A stretch of 64,000 nucleotides of DNA, from the NCBI GenBank assembly GCA_947387575.1, contig CANDOC010000001.1:248001-312000 (forward strand), written 5' to 3'. Position 1 is the first letter of the stretch; each line of letters opens with the position of its first letter. Of this stretch, positions 25,712 through 34,562 are shown piece after piece. The notes under the pieces were generated by a model that ran no database searches, had not been told where the DNA came from, and worked only from the letters and a program-made list of their open reading frames with translations. This DNA comes from Spongorhabdus nitratireducens. GTDB taxonomy: Bacteria > Pseudomonadota > Gammaproteobacteria > Pseudomonadales > Endozoicomonadaceae. Made by a program: the position numbers and the translations under genes.

Positions 25712-26218
25712 ATGGGAGCTTTACGGGATCAGGCAGAGAGATGTCTCATTGTGATTGTTCATATAAGCACTGAAACAGCGCGCAAAAACCATGTACCACT
25801 TCTGAAAACAAAAATCTGGAGCTTACGGGTCATATTGGAGTTGGCAGGCTTTAATCGGCTTGTGGACAGAGAAGATATAGAAGGTATTGTATTAAACTCT
25901 CTGGGGCTCACGGGGGATTTACACCCGGATCATTACAGCTTTGATACTGAGCGGGTGCTTGTAGGTTTGGAAAAGGCATTTACAGAATTCGAGCAGGCTC
26001 TGCAACAGGCCGGAGACAACAGTCTTTTTGGCCAGAGTCTGAGTCGTTTGAGTGAGTTCCTGCAGCTGAATTCTGCTAAGCAAAGTATTCTTGAGTTTGT
26101 ACTGCTACTTCAAATAGGTCCCTGTCTCAGAGCGGCGACAGGGTACTGCGGTCATATTCACTCTATGGCTTCTTTGCACTATGTGCTGGCAGTTATACAG
26201 AGTGGAACAGGGCTCTGA
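25712..26218 (+). pseudogene. Possible N-terminal fragment of an AAA ATPase
   Basis: 168 codons encode a helical protein. The segment FGQSLSRLSEFLQLNSAKQSILEFVLLL resembles the helical N-terminal part that precedes the ATPase core in some large AAA proteins (a long stretch is intentionally cut here: residues about 107-118 and 120-134). No Walker motifs follow; the frame ends shortly after and meets the HsdR fragment tail to tail. I call it a fragment with low certainty; it could be a small intact gene of unknown function. Confidence 0.35.
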
Positions 26219-26465
26219 TATTTTCATCAAGATTAATGCGACGGGACACATGCGGCAGCAACTCGGCCTGAGTCATTTCTTCATAATCAATACCTACACG
26301 AGCCGCAAGATCCTGCGCCATGGCTTCACCCAGCTGACGTAGTTTTACCAGCGTCGTATTGGGATCGTGGGCAAAAATAAGCTCTGCGGTTGAGGCAAGC
26401 TGAAAGAAAATGGGGTTGTGGGACTCGAGAAATCTGAAATTACTTTTTGGCATCATCCTGACCAT
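26193..26465 (-). pseudogene. N-terminal fragment of a type I restriction HsdR-like subunit
   Basis: The 90-aa frame matches the start of HsdR-type proteins: MPKSNFRFLESHNPIFFQLAST, AELIFAHDPNTTLVKLRQLGE and MAQDLAARVG belong to the helical DUF4145-like domain that precedes the nuclease-helicase. The intact protein is about 1000 residues, but here it stops after residue 90, before any nuclease or helicase motif. It marks a deleted restriction system at the right end of the defence island. Confidence 0.65.
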
Positions 26466-26699
26466 CCGGCTGGCTGCAGGTTGATGATACCGTGTCGTGT
26501 GATCCGGGGCTATGGTCGAAAGAAGACAGCGGACGAAGCAGTTGATATCCTTCAGTACGGTTAACCTATTGATATTTAAATATTATGCACAATAAAAAAG
26601 TATCTTAATTGATATGCATATTGCACCGTAAAAAGTCGGGCTTTTATCATATAAATAAACACAAACGATAATTAGTTTGAGCAGTATCAAGGAGCGTGT

Positions 26700-27257
26700 G
26701 TGCAGGTCGCCGTAGTAGGTAATGCCAGGCTAGAAGATCCTTCCATCATACAAATGTGCAGGCACGTCGGGGAAACACTTGCAAGGCGAGGGTATAGCAT
26801 CGTCTGCGGAGGTCTTGGCGGTGTTATGGAAGAAACCTGCCGGGGGTTCAAAGGTGTTGAAGGCAGTGGTTCGACTGTAGGAATACTACCTTCTTATAAT
26901 GCGTCATCCGCCAATAGATTTATTGATATAACCATACCGACAGGGCTGGATATCGGCCGCAATCAGCTGGTTGTGGCCAGTGGCTTTGCGGTGATTGTTA
27001 TTGGTGGCGGGGCAGGTACTCTGAGCGAGATAGCACTGGCATCCCAAATAGGAAAACCCGTGTTGTTGATGAAGGGAAGCAGTGGCTGGGCTGATAAGTT
27101 AACAACTGATTATCTAGATGATCGTCACAACGCGGCGCTATATCACATCCATAATATGCACGAGCTGGAAAAAACACTTTCCGGGCTAGAAAAACACGTC
27201 GATCGTGCAGGCATAATCAATAGTGGTCACAATAATGAAGTTACTGGTGCCCGTTAG
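26700..27257 (+). CDS. LOG/TIGR00725-family Rossmann protein
   Basis: Rossmann-fold protein of the LOG (lysine-decarboxylase-like) superfamily: VAVVGNARL at the N-terminus, VCGGLGGVME near 40, GRNQLVVASG near 95, and the signature GGGAGTLSE near 106-114 with the Arg and Glu used by phosphoribohydrolases of this family. LOG enzymes cut ribose-5-phosphate from nucleotides; the TIGR00725 branch is less well characterised. Start is GTG at 26700, directly after AAGGAG with unusually short spacing. First gene of the eight-gene cluster, overlapping the next gene by 23 bases. In this setting it could process a nucleotide or nucleotide-sugar intermediate (inference). Confidence 0.85.
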   Translation: MQVAVVGNARLEDPSIIQMCRHVGETLARRGYSIVCGGLGGVMEETCRGFKGVEGSGSTVGILPSYNASSANRFIDITIPTGLDIGRNQLVVASGFAVIVIGGGAGTLSEIALASQIGKPVLLMKGSSGWADKLTTDYLDDRHNAALYHIHNMHELEKTLSGLEKHVDRAGIINSGHNNEVTGAR

Positions 27258-28206
27258 CTATTTTTTTGGCAAACCACGCAGTGAAATATGGCAGTTAGAC
27301 ACTGAAAATAATGTTAAGAAGTTAATCTGCAGCCTTCCATCTTCAAATAAAGAAGTACGCGGTAAAGGGATCACCGGTTTATCCTGGCTGGATAATGATT
27401 ATCTTGTTGCTTGTGATTTCAATCGCCTGATCAAGCTTGAGTATGATTCCTGGAATGTTGTTGAAGTGGTGGAAGATTCCGAGTTCAACGACCTCCATCA
27501 TCTGAGTGTTAGCAAGAATCGTATTTACCTTGCAAATACAGGCAGGGACAGCATTGATGTCTTTGATGACAGACTTAACATGATTCAGCGAATAGATGGC
27601 TTGTCAGAACAGGAGTGGAAACAGCGAGTAACGGGTGACTATGAGGTATCAGGCCCCTATTTTGATTCTCCCTGTTCCGGTTTGCCTTTTCATAGCCGCC
27701 GGGGGCCGGACAAGTGGCACTTCAACCATGTTTTTAAAGCCGGTGAGGGTTTGGAAGAGCGGATAATTGCAACCAGCTTCGGAGCCAGAGCAATGATGGA
27801 TCCGGAGACCCTTGAAGTTATCAGTTCAAAGTTGCCTGTGCAGCCTCATGATGGTTTTGTTCATGGTGATTACCTGTGGGTTACTACGGTATCCGGGACG
27901 ATCTATCGTGCGGCCATAAACCAGCCGCTGGTCTTTGAGCCGGTTGTAGACTTGTTTGCTTATGCACCTCACCAAGGCTGGTGCAGGGGGATGTATATTT
28001 CCGGGGATAAGTTGTTTGTTGGCATTACGGCTATTTATGAGAAAAGTAATAGAACCCGCTGGCTGAAAGGTGCTATAGAGGATAGCCGGTCGGGTATTTA
28101 TAAAATCAGTCTGTCCTCTCTTCAGATAGAGGCGTTCTATGACTTCTCAACGGCAGAAGGGAGCCGAATCTTCTCCATAGTGCCGGACCTGCAGGGTAAC
28201 CCGTAA
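27235..28206 (+). CDS. Beta-propeller-like protein of unknown function (323 aa)
   Basis: Repeating strand-turn patterns (GLSWLDNDYLVACDFN, HHLSVSKNRIYLANTG, HGDYLWVTTVSGTIYRA, GMYISGDKLFVGITAIY) suggest a propeller as in SMP-30/gluconolactonase-like or TIGR03032-type proteins. Conserved-looking acids and His residues (HHLSVS, QPHDGFVHGDY) could form a metal site. No signal peptide. Start chosen at the ATG at 27235, within the end of the preceding gene. Its last base overlaps the ATG of the deacetylase gene, so the genes are coupled. A role as lactonase, carrier or scaffold for the pathway would be a guess. Confidence 0.7.
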   Translation: MKLLVPVSYFFGKPRSEIWQLDTENNVKKLICSLPSSNKEVRGKGITGLSWLDNDYLVACDFNRLIKLEYDSWNVVEVVEDSEFNDLHHLSVSKNRIYLANTGRDSIDVFDDRLNMIQRIDGLSEQEWKQRVTGDYEVSGPYFDSPCSGLPFHSRRGPDKWHFNHVFKAGEGLEERIIATSFGARAMMDPETLEVISSKLPVQPHDGFVHGDYLWVTTVSGTIYRAAINQPLVFEPVVDLFAYAPHQGWCRGMYISGDKLFVGITAIYEKSNRTRWLKGAIEDSRSGIYKISLSSLQIEAFYDFSTAEGSRIFSIVPDLQGNP

Positions 28207-28985
28207 TGCCCTCAGTTTTGATGTTGCACCGGGTGCTGCAGGAATATGATCCGGACAATTATTATTTTCAGCGTCGAACTGCTATCAGCTGGGGCAGGTT
28301 TATTCAGCTGCTGGATAAAATTGAGGCAGATGGTTGTGAAACCCTGCCTGTTTCTGCATTGGGGAAAGCCTCTCCACAAAGTGTGTTTATCACTTTTGAT
28401 GATGGTTATGCTGATAACTTTCGTGCAATAAAAGAGCTGTTACGGCGAGGTATGACAGCAACAATTTTCCCGGTAAGGAATTTTTCGCAGCAGCAGTTTT
28501 CAGCGATAGATGATATGGCAGCAAATCTAATGATGTCTGATGCGATGCCAGCAGATTTGAGGGCCTCAATTATCAATGGGCGGATAAAGAAAATAGCCAG
28601 ACGCCTTTCCTCCGAGCGATACCGTTTTCTGAGGGCGAAATTATTTGGTATCGCTGAGGATAGACTGATTGAGAAATTGTTTTTAACTGAACAACAACTC
28701 TCTGAGCTTGTTGACTCAGGTATCGGGCTTGGAATACATGGCTGTAGCCATAGAATCTTTTCTTCATTGCCGGAAGATATTCTGGAAAAGGAACTACAGG
28801 AGTCTCTGGACTGGCTTATATCCCTGGGGATTTCAAAACAGCCTGCTATCTGCTTTCCTCATGGCGCTCATGATGAACGTACCGTTGAAATTTGCAGCCA
28901 ATATTCAAAATATTTGCTGGGTGTGGACTGCAAGCCTGTTTGCAAAGAGGTTCATAGAAGAATTCATGTAAAGGAAGACACCTAG
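28206..28985 (+). CDS. Polysaccharide deacetylase (NodB-type carbohydrate esterase 4)
   Basis: NodB-homology domain: the metal and base motif TFDDGYADN (Asp at 65 and 66), a His-x-x-x-His-like GIHGCSHRIFSSL near 178, and PHGAHDERTVE near 220. The family removes N-acetyl groups from sugars with a divalent metal. At 259 residues with no signal peptide it is cytoplasmic, so the substrate is more likely a small or nucleotide-linked amino sugar than cell wall. The ATG overlaps the preceding stop and the next gene begins immediately after its stop. It would yield a free amine that the neighbouring N-acetyltransferase-like enzyme could acylate (inference). Confidence 0.88.
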   Translation: MPSVLMLHRVLQEYDPDNYYFQRRTAISWGRFIQLLDKIEADGCETLPVSALGKASPQSVFITFDDGYADNFRAIKELLRRGMTATIFPVRNFSQQQFSAIDDMAANLMMSDAMPADLRASIINGRIKKIARRLSSERYRFLRAKLFGIAEDRLIEKLFLTEQQLSELVDSGIGLGIHGCSHRIFSSLPEDILEKELQESLDWLISLGISKQPAICFPHGAHDERTVEICSQYSKYLLGVDCKPVCKEVHRRIHVKEDT

Positions 28986-29681
28986 ATGAACAATCTGATG
29001 TCCTTTCTGCAACGATGTCTTCATGAGCAGATGCAGGTGTTTCCTTTCCACAACCTGACCCTATTGAACAGGCAGCAGGCAGTTGTTGGTGGAACCTGTT
29101 TTGATCAGGCTTTAAAGCTGAAAGATACGTTGAATCAGGCCAGGCTGTGTTCACGTTTATGCGAAGCAGAAGTTTGTATGACCGGGGAGCTGACTCACCG
29201 GCTGGTCAGAGTTGATTATCAGGGCTCTGCATTATTTGTGGATGCAGGAAGTGGGTGGCCCACCGTTTATGTAGCCCGGCCCGCAGCGATGAACCAAGAG
29301 CATCAAGTTCTTCATAAAGTCGCAGGTATAGTGTTTCAAATCATGGCTGATTCAGAGCACATACTTATAAAAAGGCATGATGGAACGCAATGGCGGGATA
29401 TGAATCGTATCTCTCTGGCTGAGCAGGATGAACTGGATATCCTTGCGAAGTATGACAGTCGTTATGCCTCTCCATTGCCATTCAGTAAAGAATTGCGTTT
29501 ATGCTGGCTTGAAAACGCCCGTTTTTATCGTGTGGCAGGGAATCATATTTTTGTGTTTGAAACGGGGAAAAGAACAAAATGTTGTGCCGTGTCACCTCAG
29601 GAGTTAATCAGGCAGGTGAGTAAAACGAAGTTTATGAGATTGGTTCCTGATTTGGAGCGTCATTTTGAGGGGCAGCACTGA
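28986..29681 (+). CDS. Arylamine N-acetyltransferase-like acyltransferase
   Basis: NAT family by its Cys-His-Asp triad: GGTCFDQ with C38, THRLVRV with H71, and LFVDAGSGWP with D86, preceded by FPFHNLTLL, which matches the F-E-N-L region. NATs move an acyl group from CoA to an amine or form amides in ansamycin-type macrocycles (known for the family). At 231 residues it is shorter than the usual 260-280 and lacks the usual first helices. The ATG directly follows the deacetylase stop, and its last base overlaps the next gene. It probably acylates a product amine of this pathway. Confidence 0.8.
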   Translation: MNNLMSFLQRCLHEQMQVFPFHNLTLLNRQQAVVGGTCFDQALKLKDTLNQARLCSRLCEAEVCMTGELTHRLVRVDYQGSALFVDAGSGWPTVYVARPAAMNQEHQVLHKVAGIVFQIMADSEHILIKRHDGTQWRDMNRISLAEQDELDILAKYDSRYASPLPFSKELRLCWLENARFYRVAGNHIFVFETGKRTKCCAVSPQELIRQVSKTKFMRLVPDLERHFEGQH

Positions 29682-31168
29682 TGTGTGGTTTTGTTGTCAG
29701 CGCGTACCCAAATAAGATCTCACAATGTTTCACGGGTGTTGGTATTGATACTCTGGCGAGAGGACCAGACTTATTACAGGCAAGAAAACTGAAGGTTGGC
29801 AGCCTCCAGTTATTTGTAGAATTTGCGCATCTGTTTATCACAAAGCCTGCTGCCAGTCAGCCACTTGAAACGAATGAATGGCTACTGGTGATAAATGGAG
29901 AAATATACAATTATCATGAGCTAGCCGTTGATGCGGGGTGTGATACCTCTGCTCTGAATGACTCAGAGGTTTTTTTTCAGCACCTTCTGCACTTTGGATT
30001 AGAGAGTACTCTCAATCGATCGCTGGGCATGTACGCTGGGTTGTTGATAAACAAGCGAACAGGCATTTGCCAGGGGTTTACGGATCAAGCGGGAAAAAAG
30101 CCACTCCTGCTCTGGAATAGCGAGAACGGCTGGCATGTTGGAACGGGGATCGAGAGTAATTATTTCACGGATGAAACAACATCCCTGCAAGTTCTGCGAC
30201 CCGGACTACATCACATTTGTTTTGAGAGTGGTATGGTCAAGGCTGTTGAAAATATAAATCTCACGCTGCGAAATACCAAAACTTCGGATATTCGGGATAT
30301 TTTAAGAGCCGCTGTCGCATTAAGGGCTCCGGAGGGCCAGCCTTTTGCTGTTGCGTTGAGTGGTGGGCTGGATAGCTCAATTATCACCTATATCCTTGAA
30401 ACGGAGCTCAAACTGACACCTGATTACTATGTGGTGGGCGAGGAGTTATCGGAGGAAGTCAATAGCCTTATACGCCTCCTGGCAATTGATAAGTCAAGAG
30501 TCAGGTTGATAAAGCCCTCTTGCTCAGGAGAAATACTGCAGCTTATTCGAGACGTATGCAAAATTGTCAAAAGCTACAACCCCTCTGTTGTGTCAAATGG
30601 TATTGCAACAATGTTGTTATCCAGAGCCATTCACAATGATGGCCTGAGAGTTTTACTGGGAGGGGAGGGGGCAGATGAGTTCTTTTGCGGTTATCAGGCA
30701 ATGTATAGCGGCCATCATGATCCTGAGCAATTGCGGTCCAGGCTGATAGCTGACCTTCACTTCACTGAACTCAGGCGTCTTGATTTAATCTGCTCTCATC
30801 ATGCGACTGAGGCTCGTTGCCCTTTTTTGGATCAGCGTGTAATTCAACATGCACTTTCGATGGAGGCTGTACATCATTGCTGCAGTGAACGAAAAATCGG
30901 CAAAATTCAGTTAAGAGAACATTTCAGGGGGCTTTTACCTGACAATATAATTAATGCACCAAAGGAGCCTTTTGATATAACCAGTGGTCTACAGAGGCAG
31001 GTTATTGAAGCTGTCAAGAATTATGGCGGGAAGGAAAGAGATGCATTAAAGGTGGTTTTTGAAGGTGTTTTGGGCAAAAGGGAGATTTACAAACATGATT
31101 ACTTTTCCGCATACCCAGCTTTTGACTCTATGATTGATACGAGATACAGGAAGTATAAAACCAAATAA
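29681..31168 (+). CDS. Asparagine synthase-like glutamine amidotransferase
   Basis: N-terminal class II glutaminase with the catalytic Cys2 (MCGF), ARGPD and NGEIYN; C-terminal ATP pyrophosphatase domain with SGGLDSS near residue 227-233 and GGEGADEFFCGY near 325. At 495 residues it is slightly shorter than AsnB. Such enzymes make asparagine, but in gene clusters they often amidate a carboxylate of a natural product or a uronic acid (known for homologues). Here it is directly followed by a nucleotide-sugar dehydrogenase that makes uronates, so amidation of a uronate is a reasonable inference. The ATG overlaps the NAT gene's stop. Confidence 0.88.
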   Translation: MCGFVVSAYPNKISQCFTGVGIDTLARGPDLLQARKLKVGSLQLFVEFAHLFITKPAASQPLETNEWLLVINGEIYNYHELAVDAGCDTSALNDSEVFFQHLLHFGLESTLNRSLGMYAGLLINKRTGICQGFTDQAGKKPLLLWNSENGWHVGTGIESNYFTDETTSLQVLRPGLHHICFESGMVKAVENINLTLRNTKTSDIRDILRAAVALRAPEGQPFAVALSGGLDSSIITYILETELKLTPDYYVVGEELSEEVNSLIRLLAIDKSRVRLIKPSCSGEILQLIRDVCKIVKSYNPSVVSNGIATMLLSRAIHNDGLRVLLGGEGADEFFCGYQAMYSGHHDPEQLRSRLIADLHFTELRRLDLICSHHATEARCPFLDQRVIQHALSMEAVHHCCSERKIGKIQLREHFRGLLPDNIINAPKEPFDITSGLQRQVIEAVKNYGGKERDALKVVFEGVLGKREIYKHDYFSAYPAFDSMIDTRYRKYKTK

Positions 31169-31169
31169 T

Positions 31170-32420
31170 ATGAATAAAAGACCGTGTATTGCAGTTATCG
31201 GCCTTGGATATGTTGGCTACCCTCTGGCGCTTGGATTCGGGCAACATTTTGAAACCATCGGATTTGATATCGATGAGTCACGAATAGCAGAACTAAGCCA
31301 ACAGTATGACCGTACCCGTGAGACTGATCGTCAAATTATTGAGAAGGCAAAACTGCTTGGTTTGAGCAGTGATGAAAAGCACATAGCCAAAGCTAATATT
31401 TACATTGTTACAACATCTACTCCTGTTACCGACAAGAATAAGCCAGACCTGACAGAAGTGCTTAATGCTGCCAGAACTGTAGGGCGCTCCGTTTCTGCAG
31501 GGGACACCGTCATCCTTGAATCGACGGTCTATCCGGGAGTGACTGAAGACATTTTTGCAAAAGAGATAGAGGTAATCAGTGGCTTGTCGGCAGGTGCTGA
31601 TTTCTTTTTGGGTTATAGCCCTGAACGCATCAATCCGGGGGACCCTTTCCATAAATTGCAGGATATCGTCAAAGTCGTTAGTGCTACAGACCAGAGCACA
31701 TTGGATCTGATGTACTCAATTTATAGTCGTATCGTCCCGGAAGGCATACATAAAGCTGAAAGTATTGAGACTGCAGAGCTTTCCAAGCTGGTTGAAAATA
31801 CCCAGAGAGATATCAATATTGCGTTCATCAATGAGATGTATCAACTTGCATTGAGCCTTGGGCTTGACTTCAGCAAGGTACTCGAATGCGCCAGAACAAA
31901 ATGGAATTTTATTGACTTTACACCGGGTCTTGTCGGGGGCCACTGTGTTGCCGTTGATCCATACTATCTGATTCATACGCAAGAAATCAGAAATACACCC
32001 AGTGAAATAACCCGATCTGCCCGACAGACGAACGAGCAGATGGTTGATTTTGTAGCCAGTTCATTTGTGAAGCACCTTACCCGAAAAGGCATGCCTCTCA
32101 CCCGTTCACGAGTACTCATTTTGGGAGCAAGCTTCAAACCCAACTGCCCGGACACAAGGAATTCAAAGGCCTTGCGGGTGATAGATGAGCTTATGTCGTT
32201 TGGGTTGAAGCCGGAAGTGTTAGAGCCTGTTGCTGATTTGTCTTTTTATAACGGGATTACATGGCATAAAAGGCTACCAGCTGAGGAGTATGACGGCATC
32301 CTTATGTTAACCCCCCATACTCTGATGATTGAGTCTCTTCGTGAATGCAGTCATTCCCTTTTAAAGCCGGGTGGCATTTTCTATTCCCTTGACTCGACTC
32401 ATGAGGCATTGTTTTCATGA
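31170..32420 (+). CDS. UDP-glucose/GDP-mannose dehydrogenase family (nucleotide-sugar 6-dehydrogenase)
   Basis: NAD-binding GLGYVGYPLA at 8-17, STPVTDKNKPDL, ESTVYPG, GYSPERINPGD, and the catalytic GLVGGHCVAVDPYYL with Cys near 258; C-terminal UDP-binding ILGASFKPNCPDTRNSK. This is the WbpA/TviB-like branch, which oxidises UDP-HexNAc to UDP-HexNAc uronate in two steps. Start chosen at the ATG at 31170, two bases past the asparagine-synthase-like stop; an upstream frame to 31134 overlaps that gene. Its stop overlaps the next gene by four bases. It implies that the cluster makes or uses an activated uronic acid. Confidence 0.93.
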   Translation: MNKRPCIAVIGLGYVGYPLALGFGQHFETIGFDIDESRIAELSQQYDRTRETDRQIIEKAKLLGLSSDEKHIAKANIYIVTTSTPVTDKNKPDLTEVLNAARTVGRSVSAGDTVILESTVYPGVTEDIFAKEIEVISGLSAGADFFLGYSPERINPGDPFHKLQDIVKVVSATDQSTLDLMYSIYSRIVPEGIHKAESIETAELSKLVENTQRDINIAFINEMYQLALSLGLDFSKVLECARTKWNFIDFTPGLVGGHCVAVDPYYLIHTQEIRNTPSEITRSARQTNEQMVDFVASSFVKHLTRKGMPLTRSRVLILGASFKPNCPDTRNSKALRVIDELMSFGLKPEVLEPVADLSFYNGITWHKRLPAEEYDGILMLTPHTLMIESLRECSHSLLKPGGIFYSLDSTHEALFS

Positions 32421-33265
32421 TAACCAATACCGATAAGCTACAAGAATTCATTTCTATTCCATCTGTCGATAATCATCCGTATGGAAATAAGCAGGCCATT
32501 GACTTCGTCAGCACTTTTTTAAGTACTATCGGGTTCGACTGCCAGACAGAAGGCGCAAGCAGAACAGACCAGCCTGTTCTTGTCTGTCGTCATCCAGGCC
32601 GGAATTCTAACCAAAAAATTGTGATTTATGGCCATTACGATGTTGCACCTGTCGGTGTTAACGAGACATGGAAATACGGTGACCCTTTTACTTTAAAAGA
32701 AACCGAGGGGCGTTTCTTCTGCCGAGGGATTGCTGATAACAAAGGTCCTCTCTGGGCTCGTCTGGAAGCAGTGGCGGAGTTGTTTGATGGCGAAGCTCCT
32801 TGCCCTGAAATACTCTGGCTTATTCAGGGAGAAGAGGAGGTCACTTCAGGTGAGAGGGTAGCAAAAGAGATTTTCTCACATCATATTGAAAGGTTTGGCG
32901 GGAACCTCTTTATAGAGGAAACAGGATTCAACAATATCGATACCGGTGCACAGATTGCGTTTTTGTGGTCTCCCTCTTTGTCACAAGAGGCATTGAGAAG
33001 CTGGGAGCCACTACTGCAAGCATCATTGAATAAACCTCTGGTTGAATATCGGCATCTTAATAAATTCAATGGCATTGAAGCCTGCCCTCTCCTGGGTAAC
33101 TTACCAGACAAGGCAGTGTACATTGGCTTTGGTCCGAATGATCGTTTACATCAGATTCATCGAGAGAATGAATCTTTAAATATTGAACGGCTAGATCAGC
33201 ACAAAAAACAATTCAAAGAGTTTTTGAGTCAGTATGCTCGAGTCAGTTGTAATCCCTCGGAATAA
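32417..33265 (+). CDS. Minimal M20-family metallopeptidase without dimerisation domain
   Basis: M20 zinc-peptidase core: GHYDVAP (H73, D75), GIADNKGP with the bridging Asp at 107, QGEEEV with the catalytic and ligand Glu pair near 139-140, IEETGF near 175 where the next metal ligand is expected, and HQIHRENE near 250 for the last His. The family is usually 370-480 residues because a lid/dimerisation domain is inserted; here only about 60 residues lie between the two halves of the catalytic domain. It may be a monomeric amidohydrolase or a synthetic amide-bond enzyme. Overlaps both neighbours (4 and 32 bases), so it is firmly in the operon. Confidence 0.85.
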   Translation: MITNTDKLQEFISIPSVDNHPYGNKQAIDFVSTFLSTIGFDCQTEGASRTDQPVLVCRHPGRNSNQKIVIYGHYDVAPVGVNETWKYGDPFTLKETEGRFFCRGIADNKGPLWARLEAVAELFDGEAPCPEILWLIQGEEEVTSGERVAKEIFSHHIERFGGNLFIEETGFNNIDTGAQIAFLWSPSLSQEALRSWEPLLQASLNKPLVEYRHLNKFNGIEACPLLGNLPDKAVYIGFGPNDRLHQIHRENESLNIERLDQHKKQFKEFLSQYARVSCNPSE

Positions 33266-34448
33266 AATACAAATCGTACTTGCGACTTCCTCACCTGACC
33301 GGGCATTAATAATGCTCCGTAATGTGTGCCACAAGCTGCCAGGTTATGATGTCAGTGTATCAGCGCTATATTTTGGTCAGGACAATGAGGTGGTCAGTCC
33401 GGATATAGGCCATGCTATTGAATGTATAGGTGTATCCAGAGAGCTTTTATCCATCGCCGAAAGCAGAAACCGGTGTCAGGCCTTTTTGAAACAGAAACTT
33501 GAGAATGAAGGAGGTATTGGACTTGTTCTGGATGATGATCTGCGCTGGGTCATGCCTGAAAATCAGTTTTCTGCGATGTGCCTGCAGTTAGTGAATGAAA
33601 ATTGTGATATGGCCCTGTGTGCCCTGGCAGGTGATGCACCGATACCCAAGGAATATACCAGAGCCAGCCCGTTACTTGATATTCTCATTGACGTTAATAG
33701 TCGGTTTGAGGTCACTCAGGGTATTTCTGACTTTCTCGACTCGGTTTCTCTGGCTGAACATCATGATGCAGGGATGGGCTGGCATCATGACTTTTATACT
33801 TATAGACGAAGATCATTTATTCCAACCTCTATTGATACTACCAAGATAGACTGGCATGACTTTCTGCAATGTCTTTATGTGGGTAAAACAACAACCCGTG
33901 GTGTGATGACACTAGGCGATATTACTCCAGCAACCGGACGAGAGAGGGGAGGAGCAACAATAATCCTGAACCCTGATGTGCTGGATTCTGAAAATATTGC
34001 ATTCAGTCATGGGGGTATCTGCAGCCGCCGCAGTGACATGATGATGGCTTCAGATGCTAAAAATAAAGGCTTTCAGCTTTTATGTACACCAGCAGTTCTT
34101 GAACATGAACGTACCGTGGCATTTGATTCGCACGATCCTCGCAAGCTGATAGGAGATATCATGGGTTATGCCCTGATTGAGTCTTATCGTGATGGCAGTT
34201 ACTGCGCAAACCGTTTTCAGCAAAGCTTGCGCCACAGGGTAACCAGCACGGTTTCTATACTGCAGGATACGTCATTAATGCTAGATCTTTTGCGTGAATG
34301 GATATTGAAGGAAGGGCTCTTCTCGGTTGGTATGAATGCTGAAATTAGCAGTATTTTTAAAGAGAGTAGAGCCGCTGAGATTGCACTGGGTAACCTCGAT
34401 ATGTCCGGGATAGTCGACTCTTATAAACAAAGGTTTAACAGAATCTGA
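33234..34448 (+). CDS. Glycosyltransferase-like protein (404 aa)
   Basis: The N-terminal half looks like a GT-A fold: IQIVLATSSPDR start, IAESRNRCQ near 75-83, and GLVLDDDLRW with an Asp triad at 100-102 in place of the usual DxD. Later parts include HHDFYTYRRR and an RERGGATIILNPD stretch. I recognise no close characterised relative, and the fold assignment rests on these motifs. No membrane segments. Last gene of the cluster, starting within the M20 gene and followed by a strong terminator. It probably transfers the activated sugar made by the neighbouring dehydrogenase. Confidence 0.65.
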   Translation: MLESVVIPRNKIQIVLATSSPDRALIMLRNVCHKLPGYDVSVSALYFGQDNEVVSPDIGHAIECIGVSRELLSIAESRNRCQAFLKQKLENEGGIGLVLDDDLRWVMPENQFSAMCLQLVNENCDMALCALAGDAPIPKEYTRASPLLDILIDVNSRFEVTQGISDFLDSVSLAEHHDAGMGWHHDFYTYRRRSFIPTSIDTTKIDWHDFLQCLYVGKTTTRGVMTLGDITPATGRERGGATIILNPDVLDSENIAFSHGGICSRRSDMMMASDAKNKGFQLLCTPAVLEHERTVAFDSHDPRKLIGDIMGYALIESYRDGSYCANRFQQSLRHRVTSTVSILQDTSLMLDLLREWILKEGLFSVGMNAEISSIFKESRAAEIALGNLDMSGIVDSYKQRFNRI

Positions 34449-34510
34449 TCTTGCTAGCACGCTCTTGAAAAATAGTGGCTGTAAGATCGGATCCCGGTTT
34501 GTGTAGACCA

Positions 34511-34562
34511 AGCAATGGGCTGAATCATTGATATCATGCTTCAACCCATCGCTATTTTTTTT
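34511..34562 (+). terminator. Rho-independent terminator of the eight-gene cluster
   Basis: Arms at 34511-34524 and 34540-34553 pair along 14 positions with two G-T pairs or mismatches, followed by ATTTTTTTT. It lies 60 bases past the last stop codon. Confidence 0.8.

Noticed and set aside
28986-29681. Transglutaminase or papain-type protease instead of NAT
   Set aside because: Spacing of Cys, His and Asp and the surrounding residues (GGTCFDQ, HRLV, VDAGSGWP) match arylamine N-acetyltransferases better.
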